A DNA stretch of 64,000 nucleotides from Eopsaltria australis (lineage: Eukaryota > Chordata > Aves > Passeriformes > Petroicidae): positions 806,001-870,000 of the forward strand of contig JAVTVJ010000047.1 of the NCBI GenBank assembly GCA_034509425.1. The letters are read 5' to 3'. The translations under genes and the position numbers were made by a program. The notes under the pieces are model-generated. The model worked only from the letters and a program-made list of their open reading frames with translations, searched no databases and was not told where the DNA came from. Positions 1 through 11,980 of this stretch are shown in pieces (within the stretch, counting starts at the first letter, position 1; every line of letters starts with the position of its first letter).

Positions 1-164
1 CCACTGAATTCTGTTCTGACTTTGGTCAATAAAGATCTACAACACAAAGATAAAGCACAACTACCTTCAAGCTCATCTGAGACCTGAGTTTTAGTGAGCT
101 GAGACCCTAAAATAAACAGTGCTAAGGAAACACAAAAGTATTAATGATAAAACCAAAGAACAGC

Positions 165-352
165 TCGGTTTGGAAGGATCTTGAAAGATCATCTGGTCCA
201 ACCTTTAATGGGAAAGGGAGCCTTCAGGAGACTATTTAGCACCCTGTCCAGTTGCATCTTGCAAACCTCCAGTGATGGGGACTCTACAACATGCCCGTGG
301 AGGTTATTCCAGTGACTGATTGTTCTCACCTTAAACTAAATCTTTCTTTTAA
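165..352 (-). mobile_element. CR1 LINE 3'-end fragment
   Basis: The plus strand reads as the reverse complement of a CR1 tail: a 'ggaaggatcttgaaagatcatc' type start, then the 'tggtccaacc', 'ccagtgatggggactc' and 'ttattccagtgactgattgttctc' blocks typical of avian CR1 3' regions. The fragment is 5'-truncated, diverged and carries no open frame. It lies in SLC35F2 intron 1, in sense with that gene. Confidence 0.8.
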
Positions 353-3300
353 GAAGAATTAATATAATTAATACTTATTGTGGATTTGTTCAGTTCTATT
401 ACATCATGTTCTGCTGTAACTGAGGATGGAGTTAAGAATGCCTTTTGGGTAAGATCATGTTTACGTTTACAACTCCTCTTAAGCCACACCCTCAGCCATA
501 GGTGGGAAAAAAAGAAAAAAAAAAAAGCTCATACTCTTTTAGTTGCAATTCTTCACCTAATGTAAGATTCCAGATGCTCCCAGACAAAGAGGAGCATGTA
601 AGTCTATGTATCTTTTGGCTTGCTCTTTCTCCTGACAGTGGAGTTATGCAGATTTATCTCACCCCAGCCTCTGCACATGCACAATATACAGTGACAGGAG
701 CTCAGCCCTGTGCTGTCTGTACAGGTCAGCCAAATCCACATTTCATCTGTTTACTCTGAAGACTCCTGATGAGAATTTAACTGTCTGCACAATCGATTCA
801 TTTGTCTCCACTCAAATTAATCAAGCAAGGGAAGAAAGGACCCCATTAGGATTCTGCACCTACCCTGTGTCCACATCTCTCCAAGCTGACTTCTGGCAGG
901 ACACCCATGTGTCAGGCACAGCACCTGAGAGTAACACTGCCTGTTTCCCCAAGGTGGGTGACTTCAACACCAGCTCATCCTGCTGTGCAATCCAGCTGCC
1001 AGGCAGCGTGTTTGACAGTGCTGAAGCCGACCACAATCACACCATCAATCCCTCCTTTTGGAAGGGGGGCATCTTCTTTGCACATACTCTAATGCACCTG
1101 CATGAACTCCATGTTCAATTCAGCCTGACATGAAGCTCTTCTGACTTTGAAAATGCTGCTGGGTACTTTTTTTTTTTCTCCAAGTCCATTCTGATGAGAC
1201 AGCAAATCTCTACAAAGTCCAACCATGCTGTACTTCCAAGAGATTTGAACTCCATGCTTTACTACAGCTTGCCTTGCCAATCCCAGCAATGGCGCACATT
1301 CATACTCTTAAGTATTATGATTTAATGTGACAATCTTGTAAGGTACTATCCAGTCTCATGTGAGTAACTCTTAGTGGTGTGAAAGAAAAAGATTCACATT
1401 TCTAAATAGATTTCTAAAATACATATGGGGTTGTGTGTTTCATTAAAAATAGCAGAAGAAAAATTTGAAGCTACCTCACTTCTCTTACATTTTAACTAAT
1501 TTCTTTTTAATTTCTTTATATTCTGGTCAATGGTCTGATTGTGCTATTTAGCGAACAAATCAGACACATTGTGACTAATTATTCTGGCTGATGCAGAAAA
1601 ATCTTTTTATGTTTTATGTAAAGAACTGAATCAGTTCCATTAGAAAAAATGTAACATAGGTTAGCTAAAATTTCAAGCAGGCATGGATGATGATTCCAGC
1701 TTGCTCTTTGCCAGCCCTGTGAACTCTGGCTCCTTTGCAGCAGGTAAAATGACAGAAGACTCATTGAAAGACGATAGACTGTGGTGAACAACATACAAAA
1801 ATGTGGTTTCAGGCATTTAAAAAAATACATGTTTACTTTTTTATTATTCAAATAAAGCTTCTTGCCCCAAACTAGCAGAAATATATTTCTTCTTCATCAT
1901 CAGCACACAAGAACACAGTGAGCTTTTAGCAGTTTATCAGACTGAACTCAACCTGTGCTTGGACTAGCTGGGAGGAGAGTGTGGAGGTAGGGATCAGACA
2001 TGAATAGAGGCAAGACTGGACAAAATTGCTGCAATTTTACTGGAGCAAAGCCTTTGAAGCCCAGGTGGCGAACAAAATTAACTGCACTCATCAATATGCT
2101 GCCAGGAGAGGTTAAAAGCTGCCTTGCCTGGCAGAAGCCCTGATCTCCTGGACACAAACTCCACTTCACCCATCCCCTGGGTGCTGCCACAGAGAAGGGC
2201 AGAAGCACAAGTAATACCACCCCAAAGCTTGTTTAAGGAGGCTCATTTAACATGGAGTTCTGTGTGGCAAGACTTTAAACAATTTTGTCTAGGATATGAG
2301 TTGCAAGGGGCAACTTTGCTCCTCCTGAGCTACAGCACCTTCCCTACAGCAAAGGCCTGGACTCTACATACAGTGTTTTGGCAAACTGGACAATGACTAT
2401 GCTCCAGTGAGGCTAAAATGGGGAAAAGCTGCTGCCATTCAAATTCACTAACAATTGAGCTGCTTCAACCATCATTTACTGAAAACAAGACAGACCCATC
2501 TGCCCTCTTGGAGTAACTCCACTAAGCTGATCCTTAGCTTTTCTAATAACCAAATTTACCCAGTTTAAAGTACCTAAGGAATGATCTCCTTGCATTTCTG
2601 CATTTGGGAAGAGAGGCAGGCCCAGAACCTCCAGAACTGTTTGATTTGTGGTTATTGCCCTAGCAATCATTGCTATTTAGTTATTATGTGTCTTGGCAGT
2701 CCCACAGCGTTTACTTCTACTGTAGCAAAGGCATCTGACAAACCAAGCAGGCTTCATCAACCTCATGCCCTTCTCTATTTTTGTCTACTTTAATTCAGGG
2801 ACTTTTTTTTTTGCCTGAACAGATTCAAAATGTTAACATCAAAAAATACACAGAAAGACATTGTCCACAAGCAGTAGAAGGCTGCCCTCAAAAAATGTCT
2901 TCTGTGAATCCCAAAATTCTCCATACCTGGCAGCTTTCTCAGCTATGTGTAAGGTTAACAGTCTATTGTCCTGACTGCTCCCCAATACCAGGTGGAAGTT
3001 TCAGCAGGAAGCAGCAATGATTTCCCTCACACCATTTGTCAAAGCGTCAAAACTAACTTCTTCAAACTGAGAAGACATCACCATGCTCCTGGCATGATGC
3101 ACTGGTCTCATAGCTTATCTTAAAAAATGTGTTTGATCCTCTGTAAAACTTGACAGCACGCTCTTACTGTTTGCATTTTGCAAGGCAATTTCTTCTCAGA
3201 AAAATGCTTTAAAGACATGAGTTTCCATTCAATTTGGTATGAGCATCGATGACAGTGACTTACTTATTAATAATTGATCGGTTTTTGAAATATATTAATT

Positions 3301-4224
3301 ATTAACTTTTCCATGCCAGAACTTAATCCTTTCTGCTTTGCTTTTTTTTTTTTGTTTTGTTTTGTTTTTAATGCATTGGAAAGGATAATTCACTTTTGAG
3401 TCTCAGATGATGCAAGGTAAGTGGTCTGAAAAGGCCTTTAGTTTTATAGTTGGGAGGGTTATTGTTGGCTTTTAATGCTTGGGAGCAAGCTACTAAGCAA
3501 TTACTCCTCCTCTCCCTGCAGCCCCCCCATCTCAGCTAGGTGTATCTATGGCTTTGAGCAAAACTAAAGTCATTTTGGGGCTTTCTAGAGCATGAAAGTT
3601 TGCCACAAATTGGTCTGAAATGAACACTGAACAATGTGCAGCTCTCAACATCAAGAGAAACTCAGGCTGGCTTTCCTTGGCTCCACGTGAAATGCAGAAT
3701 AAAAAATACACCAAGATACTACAATACAATCAGAGTCTATACCGGAGGAAGTTAAAGAAAATTTAATAAGACCACAGTTATCAATTTTACTGGCAGTTAG
3801 TTTACTAAATCCTGTAATTTTAATGTGAACTTTCAACTTAAATACAGCTTTTCAAATACTCATTTTATTTGTGCTGCCAAGCTAATAGTAACATGGCAAA
3901 GCCTGGCAACACTGTTCATCTACAGAACATACACATACACTACTTGAATTTAGCTTTAACTACTGAACCCTTCCTAAACATGAGGGAGTGACCTTTTAAT
4001 TTCAATAATCTCACTTTTTCATGCTAATAGTTAAAGGAAAATGCAGACTGAACACATATTGCAACATAATTAGTAATTAACTAAGAGCAACAGAATACAT
4101 TTTTAAGAACTAACACCATCAGAAGTTAGTTTTTCCATGTTCTGCTTTGAAACTGACATCAATTTAATTCATAAAAGGTAAGAAACAGAAAAGCACCAGA
4201 AATATTTTCTCTAATGGTTCTACC

Positions 4225-4260
<36 letters not shown>

Positions 4261-5230
4261 AAAAATCCCCCATACCCAGCCTAGTTTATTACATACAACT
4301 ATTAAGCCTTCTTACGACTCTGAAAGGCCTCTAACAAAACTGAAGTGGTTGAGCCTGCCGTCACCTGGGGGGGGAATAGGAAAAAATATCCATTCAGTAT
4401 CTCAGACAACACTGTAAAATTCAGCGAAAGCTCTTGATTTTCTTTCATGTACCTTCCATAGACTCACTCAGCGTAGCCCTTTGGCAAAACTAATGGCACA
4501 GGTGAGGTTATTGAACAACTCAACAAGTTTCTGTCTTGCCTTTTGTGTCTCTCCTGACAGGCAGAAGTGAAAAGAGAGAGCTTATAACCAAAAGAGAAGA
4601 TGAGTCTTTGGCCACTGGAATAAGGCTCTGCTTGGCTGGCACACACCATCACATAGTCCAGCTGCCAGACTTCAGCTTATGAGCCCAAGGCTGGCAGGAT
4701 AGCTAGTACATCCTGATATTTGGCTGACAAATCTGATGCAATGATTATTAGTGACCAAAACCTATGGCTCAAAAAAAAAGCCTTTTAAACAGGGACTGTT
4801 TTTATCCCCTAGAGAGAAAGTGAAGCTGTAAATGGATGGCCTATAAGTCTGAGGATGAAATCCTGCTCTCCTGGAAGGTAGCGCTTCTGAAGTACCAGCT
4901 CATCTGCAGAGCTTGGCAGATCTTTTCCCACAAGTTTTCCATGCTTAACTAGTGCTCATATTTCAGGAGATATACCTGAACGATTCACAGAAGGAGGAAA
5001 TGGGGATATTGGTCTATCTGGACACTACATCTCATTTCAGCTATTCTGTTTCATTACCTCCCCTATCCCCCATGACCTGTCCTTCACAACGATGCTGTTC
5101 GAAGGCTACAAAACAGTTAAAGCCCGGGGGAAAAAAAGAGGAAAACAGAAAAACGAAAGAGCCGAATGCATGTGTTTATGTGTGAGAGCGCAGTCCTACT
5201 TTAACGGAGTCAGAACGTCACTCGCTAATT
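353..5230. other. SLC35F2 intron 1 sequence, no exon recognised
   Basis: AT-rich sequence downstream of SLC35F2 exon 1 on the minus strand. I looked on the minus strand for the next coding exon, which should encode the first transmembrane segment, and did not find it, so it probably lies beyond the left edge. The only clear features are a T-rich run with G interruptions at 3342-3369 and a 33-base A run at 4226-4258. Open frames here are short and resemble nothing I know. Confidence 0.6.
4226..4258 (+). repeat. 33-bp poly(A) homopolymer
   Basis: There are 33 consecutive A residues, followed by G and a further A run, in SLC35F2 intron 1. It could be a simple repeat or the tail of a retroposed sequence. 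I do not recognise a parent gene or SINE immediately upstream and see no obvious target-site duplication. Confidence 0.9.
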
Positions 5231-6330
5231 CCACGCTCAGCCGAGGCGATTCTGAGCGCTCCCGCCCAGCAGCACCCGCAGGCTGCAGCTCAGCGGCGCT
5301 CCCGGCGCAGCCCCGGCATCAGAGCGCTCCCGGGACAGCGGCCACAACTCCCCGGGCTCCCCTGTGCCGGGCCGGCCGAAGGGTCTGAAGGGTCCGAAGG
5401 GCTCCGCTCAGCCCCGCGCCCCCCCCCGGCCGTAACCCCGGGCCCGCACCGCCGCGGCCGCTCCGGCCCGAGCACCCACGGCGGCTCCCGGCGGCACAGA
5501 GCGGCCTCCGCATCCCGACCGCGCTGCCCGCCAAGGCTGCGAGAGCAGCAAGGACGCTTCCCCTTTCCCCCCTTCCTCCCTTCCTTCCTTCCCCGCTCCG
5601 GCGGGCGGCCCGGAAGGCGGCGGGCGGGGAGGCAGGCGCCGCGCGGCTCCACGTGGAGGCCGGGGACTCACCAGGTGCAGAGCTTGGCCCCGAGCAGCGC
5701 CAGCAGCCGGCGCGGAGCGGCAGCGGCGGCCCCGAGCGATGGCTCGGCCCCAGCAGCAGCAGCCCCGGGGGATTGCTCGGCCTCACCAGCGGCAGCCCCG
5801 GGCGGCGGTGCCCCGGCAGCAGCGGCCGCCGCGTCCATGGCGCGGCGCTACCCCGGCCCCGCGGCCGCCGGCAGCGAGGGATGGAAGGCGGGCGCTGCGG
5901 AGGCGGCGCCCGGCGGAAGGGAGGGATGAGCAGCAGCACCGGGACAGCGGCACACTGCTTCCCGGGCAGCGGCCGAGCCCGGCTTTGTGCCCGCCGAGGG
6001 GCCGCCCCCGGGAGGGGCACGGCTCGCCCTCGGGTCGGGGGTCGGAGCTCTCCTGGTGTTGCTTCCCCTCTATGCGCTTCGGCCCTGCAGTTTCCTTCAA
6101 TCGCTGGCTGCAGGTGGGATAAGCCGAGGGCGGCTCCAGCAGCGCCAACGCCGAGTTCGTGTTCCCGCTGTCCCGCGGGCTTCCCGGCAGCAGCCCAGCC
6201 TTGTTCCCCGGTGCGGGGCCCCGCAGGGCCACTTTGCCCCCATCCTCTCCGCAGGCATAGAGCCCCAGGGCATGTGGGGGCCTGGCTGCAGCTGGCGCGG
6301 TGCGCAAGCAGTTCAGGCGCATCTGGCAGT
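5230..6330 (-). promoter_or_regulatory. SLC35F2: CpG island promoter of SLC35F2
   Basis: About 1.1 kb of very high GC and dense CpG, in sharp contrast to AT-rich flanks, surrounding SLC35F2 exon 1. On the minus strand the promoter and 5' leader lie above 5838. No TATA box is evident, as expected for a housekeeping-type island. A canonical E-box CACGTG lies at 5650-5655, just inside intron 1, and an ETS-like CCGGAAG core at about 5609. The transcription start cannot be placed from sequence. Long open frames on both strands here are by-products of GC-rich, stop-poor sequence. Confidence 0.75.
5672..5838 (-). CDS. SLC35F2: SLC35F2 coding exon 1 (solute carrier family 35 member F2, N-terminus)
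   Basis: The start codon is at 5838-5836 in a strong Kozak context (G at -3, G at +4). The exon encodes 55 residues plus two bases of codon 56 and ends at a GT donor (GTGAGT, 5671-5666), so the intron is phase 2. The last residues, ...GAKLCTW with the W codon split, match the KLFTW that I recall just before the first transmembrane segment of human SLC35F2; the minus-strand position head-to-head with RAB39A fits the human gene order. Residues 3-43 are mostly Ala, Gly and Pro in several alanine runs, unlike the less alanine-rich human N-terminus. SLC35F2 is a ten-helix plasma-membrane carrier of the drug/metabolite transporter superfamily, reported to import the drug YM155 and queuine. Only the cytosolic leader is in this window; the membrane part lies past the left edge. 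Identification rests on a short motif plus synteny. Confidence 0.8.
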
Positions 6331-9300
6331 TACAGGAGTAAAAGTTGCTGCAACCCTTGCAGTTTAACTTCTCTAACTCAGCTTTCTGCGCAGCCTCGAG
6401 CTCTTCGAACGTTTCAACTCCCGCTTCTTTACTGCTTCTTTCCCATGCCAGCGGATTGTTCACATCTTGTTTGTCTTCACCCGCATCTCAGGGCAGCTCA
6501 CCTGGAGAACTCGGTGACATTTTGCATACCTTGGTGGGTTTTTTAACAACACTTCTAGTGGTGCTCTGTATGTGTCACAGATGATGGAATTGAACCCCAG
6601 CGGTGTCTCCAGGAAGAGCAATCTTATGCCCACATTGGGGCAAATATTTGTCACTGTCATGGCTGTGCTGGCAGAAAGGATTTTCTGCCACAAGACACTG
6701 TAGGTCTCTACCCTCACCCTGTGCCCCGCAGAGCACCATGATTTAATCTTCCTCCCCCCAACGCTATAACGTTTTTTTCAGACGGGTTTTTCTCTGTCAC
6801 AGTTCTCTCATGCAAACTGAGTTTATTTCTCTTTGCTACTACTAAAATTCATGCTTGTAGGATTAGATTTAGGAGAGTCAAAGAGGCATTATTGCACCAT
6901 TTTCAAGTTATCTTTACAATTTCATGTACCTGTCATGAATGAAGGTGAATTTTAGTCTTCCTCTTCCCCAAGGGCCCAGGCTCAAGTAACCACCAAGGTA
7001 TTGACTACACGGGAGAGGACTGGACTACAAATAGCCTCTTTGACTCTGTGATGGTGTAATGTTAAAGGTCATTATGAAAGAAAAGCTATATAATTATATG
7101 TTTTTAAAGCATTTAAAAAATCATTTCTATATTTATAATACATATACCCATTTCTTTATTACATTGAGGTTTTATGTATTTTTCCTTTGCTTGTTTAACA
7201 GAATAGTTTATTGCTATTTTCATTTTGAATTCCTAATCCAATAAAAATCCTGCTGTGAATCCTGCAAGAAATCAGTCTGTCAAGATTAGTCTCAGTGTTA
7301 TGATAGTTATCAATCAGGTCATGCTGGTCCTGATTCTTCAAAACCTAAACTAACAAAAAGTTTAAAAGAGGCAGACCTACCAGACCCTGTATATTTAGTC
7401 ATATCTGAGTTCCACAACTGTGGTACTACTATCTTTGCATTTGATTTTATTCATCCCATGTCTACAATCTGCTGCCAGTTTTCCAGAGATGGGAAATCAT
7501 GCCTTTGGTGCTCTTTGTCTCCATTTAAGCTCAGCTCTTGGAATTCCTTGCTACAGGTAGGTTGCAGCAGCCTCACACCAGAAAGGCACTGCCAGGCCAG
7601 AGCTTTACTCTGGAGCTGCTCAGCTGCAGAAAGATTGCAATACCAGAGGGGTTTCTATGAACTGTAAAAATATGAAACAAAATAAAAAGAGTTTTAAAAG
7701 GCTGGGATCTCCTTTTGATTTAAATTTTGATGACAACAACAACCAAAAAAACCCCAGCAACATCAACTGTTAGAAGTGCCCTTTGTTAGACTTTGGGGAC
7801 TAAGTTCATTGCAAAGTATAATAAACTTCACTATCTCAGGAAATTTTTATGGCTTGTGGACAACCGGGCCATGAATGGAGAGATATCTGAGATGTCTAAA
7901 CATGACTTCGTGCTCAGCTACTCCTGCTTCAGGCTGCAGCATTACACAATTCAGGGTCTGTCTCGTGTGTGATTGTGGCTGTATGTTTCTGGATCTTTGC
8001 TGGCCCCTGAGCTTGCCTCATGCCAGTGAAGAGATCCCTGTGCCTGCAGCGTGTGCCAGCCAGGCCCTACAGACACGCTTCATTCAGCCAGAACTGATAT
8101 TGCCCCTCCCCCGTGCTGCCCCACCAGTGGAACATGGCAGTGGGTGCATTAAAGGCTCTGCATCCTCTGTCAGAGTCAGAAACTCTGTTCTGGTGCGCTA
8201 CAAAAGTAACTGGTTTCACTGTAACATAGTTTACTGTGTCTTTTCCAGGATGAGTGAAGTCCCTGGGAATAACTCTAGTTTATCTGCAGACAGGGTGTAT
8301 CTGGAAGCTTAATAGGCCCTTAGACTAGCTAATAGGTATATACCTCCTTTTTGACTACGAATTTTTAGCGATACATTTATTGAATGCTTTAAAAATTAAT
8401 TATTTGTATTCAAAAGTTGTGTCTAAAGTATCAAACTATTTTGAAGTGTGACTGAAAGGAACTAAGAATCCAAATATTTCATATAGTTGGATATCTTCTA
8501 GAATGGGTGAAGGATAACTCAAAAGTACCAGCATAGCTTTTTCTGCTGCTTTTTTTTTTTTTTTTTTAATACTTTTGAGCTGAGGACAAATAAAAGAATT
8601 AGCACAGCCATAACAAATAAGACACTGACATAGCTCTGGTATCCTCATCTGCTTTCAACTCCTTTTTGCTAAGTATTTTCATTTCAGTGTGTCCTAATAG
8701 GCTGTTCCTCCTGCTGAGAAAATCATTAGTTTGAAAGGTGATAAAAGTAGGTAACAACGATAATAAGTAAAGGGCAAAGCCATTGTACACTTTGTTGTAC
8801 ATTACTGTAGCAAAAGTATAATTTTTGCATCTGTGTCAACCCAAGGAAAGACAAAAAAATATTACATGAATTGAAGTCAAAATCTGAAACTGCAGAAGTG
8901 ATTCCTTCTAAAATGCTGAGCAATTATAATGTCAGGGGTTTTTGAATTGGAAGTATATGTGCCACTAGAGGTCCTTCATGGTTAGATTTTATTTTCCTCC
9001 ATAGTGTTGTGGGAGGAATTTCTCTATTTTTTTTTTATCCATGCTATATATGAGAATTATAATTTCTAAAGATATTGATTTTATTTAATGTATTAAATTC
9101 TTAGAGTAATAGAGTGACTTTATCATGATTAGGCCTTTTCTGGGAAGATACAAATACAATTTTTCAGATAACATTTCTGCAGTAAAAGCTCTTGTTTTAT
9201 TATGAAATAATAAATGTTACTTATTTTTTACTTCAATAACTGCATGTTTTCAAATCTCCAGTTTTTCATTGTCTTACACCATGACTTCAACAGAATCACT

Positions 9301-11552
9301 TTTCTCTTAGAAAAATAAAGGAAGGAGACAAATGTCGAACTAATGAGTGAAATTAGGACAAACAACTGGAACAGTAAAACAAGATGTAAGGTAATTTTTC
9401 TCTGCTGAGTCATTATTTTCTTACTTTTCCTAGAGAAGTTGGTTTAAAATGTCTGAACACTATTTAAAAGAACTGTGCGGCCTTGGGACTGACATTAAAT
9501 TTACCACTACAGAACACAACGTCTTTTATTGGGAAACTAGTAACAAAGATTTCGTAGCTCATTACTTGGAAATTATTAGGAACTAAGGCACAGAAATACT
9601 TGCTGTTCTTGGGATGGCCATGAGCTGGAAAGGCCTAATAGGTACACGAAGTGCAAATGAAATCACAGAACGTATCAGCTGGAATCAAGACAGAGATGTG
9701 TTACACTGTACAAAGTCCTGGGAAAACTCTTAATGGAAGATAGGGTATGTGCTGGTTACTCGTATTCGAGACAAATATGCAGAAATATGCAAAAGGATCT
9801 GTGAGACACTACAGGTTCATTGGTCCAGCAGATGAAGGAAATCACTATTTTAAAATTAAAATATTCTAATATTCTCTAAAATTCTCTAAAAAAATTTAAT
9901 CTCAGAAACATCACAGTAAGATATTCAGTGGAAAAACCTTATGGTTGCACTGCCATATCCTGTGATGCAGGGGTGGTTCTGTTGTCGCTACCAAGAAGGA
10001 AATATGAAGAAAGATGTGTTTTCACATTGTAATGTCAAAAAAAGTATCTACCAAGCAAAAGCAACTGAATGAGGACGGGTGACAATTTCACTGTGTGGTG
10101 AGGTTTATTTATGAGAAAATATAAAGAATGGAGTTTAGGTACTTGATTGTCATTAAAAATCACCAGAAGTGGTAAGACTGATGCATTTTGGGGGCAATCA
10201 ATATAAGGTCACACAAGTCTATGCATCTGTAACTCTGATCTCACACACCATCCTCACTTTCCACTCACCTGAAATGTGACCCACTGCTTCGAACTGTACC
10301 TAGACAAAAATAGTGGGGTTTTGTTGCAAATTTAGTGTTTCCAAGGCCTAAATAAACCAATGTGGGTGTAACTGTCAGTAATAACTAGCAAAATCTCAAA
10401 GGACTCTGATTTTGCACCCAGTTCAAACACAGCTCCCTCAAATCTTTAGCCTCCCAGCACTGACACAACACATATGATATTGAAAGAGTTAGTGGGACTG
10501 GAGATTACAGCTTCAAACCATGAGCTTAGTCTCAGAAAGGCAGACATAATAAAGCCCAAGGACCATCAAAATTTAAGCCTATTTAACACATGTTGAAGGC
10601 CTTTATTTTATCAAAATTCTCTGTCCCTGAAATGAAAGAAAATGTTCTTCAACTCTCTGATGGATTCCTTTCTCTTAAAATAATTGTGTTCTCACAGTAG
10701 TTTCACAGAATAGCATCTAATACCTCTGGCTCTGTATCTGCAGGATCCAGTAAGTCCTCTTTAACAGGCATCTTCTGCTCTTTGGACTATACAGAACAGT
10801 TTGGGATTTTAGTCTTAAAAAGAAAATCACAAACAAAAGTCTTTTTACTACATTGACCCCATTTTTTAAATCAGAATATCCTATGACACTGCATTCAACC
10901 TTGTTATTACATGAAAAATAAAATCTGTGTAAATTCAGTTGCAAAACTTGCCAGTCTGAGATCCTTCTTGATTAAGACTGTGTAGTATTCATTTCAATTC
11001 TTGTTTGTCTGTGATGGGATATTGTCAGAGTAATTGAGACTAAACTTACACTAGTGAAGGCCAGAATCCACAATTCCCTGTGTGAGTGTGAATGCCAGAC
11101 TTTGCATTGTGCGATGCATCTTTAAATCTTTCCACTCACATACAGACTAGGGCTGAGAAGAGACTAACCAGGCCCCAACTAAAACAGGTTTAAGAGTGGG
11201 ATAGTATTTTACAGGCAGGTGAGACCCCTTTTTCCACTCCCAACCTAACAGAAGGGTTGGGACAGAATTTCCATTATTGTTTTCATGCCTTACTGGCACT
11301 GGCACTTTTCCTTCACACCTTGGTGAAAAAGTTGTGGGTGACAACATCTAAGGCAGCATTGCAATGATCCACCACAAACAAAACACAGACTCCAGGCAGA
11401 AGAAATTCTTTAATTGAATCAACGAGTGTAATTTGAAAAGAGTTTAGCCAGACACACAGTGGCTCATCCAATTGGATTTGCACTGTTGCAGATTTGGGCT
11501 GCATCAATGCAATATTATTAAGATAGGAACTCTAGGATATATCAAAAATATT
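6331..11552. other. Intergenic, upstream of SLC35F2; nothing recognised
   Basis: AT-rich sequence in the interval between the divergent SLC35F2 and RAB39A promoters. I recognise no gene, RNA or well-preserved repeat. A run of 18 T lies at 8550-8567. A 145-codon open frame at 7875-8312 has no recognisable domain and is not flanked by convincing splice sites; I treat it as chance. Confidence 0.5.
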
Positions 11553-11980
11553 CATAGAATTGCAGAATAGCTTGAGTTGAAAGGGATCCCTGGAGGCCAT
11601 ATAGCTCAAACCTCTGCTTAAAGCAGGGTCATCTTGAGCAGGTTGTTCAGGGTCCTGTCCTGTTAAGCTTGAATATCTACAAGGCTGAAGATTTCACAAT
11701 TCTTTGGGTCTTTGTTCCAGTGTCTAAGTATCTTCACAATACAATAGGTAAGAAATAATAAATACATAAATAAATCCTTTTCCCTACTCAGAAATTCCCT
11801 TGTTGCAAATTGTGATTGTCAGCCTTTGTCCTTATGCTGTGTGCCATCAGGAAGGTGAAGACTGCAAAAAGATCCCCCTTTTCTTCTCCAGGTTCCCTCA
11901 GCTTCCCCTTGGCTGTCATATGCTGCAGACCCCTGACCATCTCCATTGCTGGACACCCTCCTAAATGCCATTGTCGTCCC
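11553..11980 (-). mobile_element. CR1 LINE 3'-end fragment
   Basis: It begins with a 'catagaattgcagaat' end resembling the CR1 terminal octamer repeat, then 'gagttgaaagggatccctgg', 'agcagggtcatcttgagcagg', and later 'agatcccccttttcttctccagg' and 'tcatatgctgcagacccc'. All are reverse-complement CR1 3' landmarks. It is diverged, with small internal insertions near 11740-11800. No coding capacity remains. Confidence 0.75.

Noticed and set aside
5319..6020. Long minus- and plus-strand open frames in the first CpG island (up to 297 codons)
   Set aside because: GC-rich sequence has few stop codons; the frames overlap on both strands, have no domain, and the one supported coding piece is SLC35F2 exon 1 in a different frame.
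7875..8312. 145-codon open frame on the plus strand
   Set aside because: No recognisable motif, no convincing flanking exon signals, and ordinary AT-rich surroundings.
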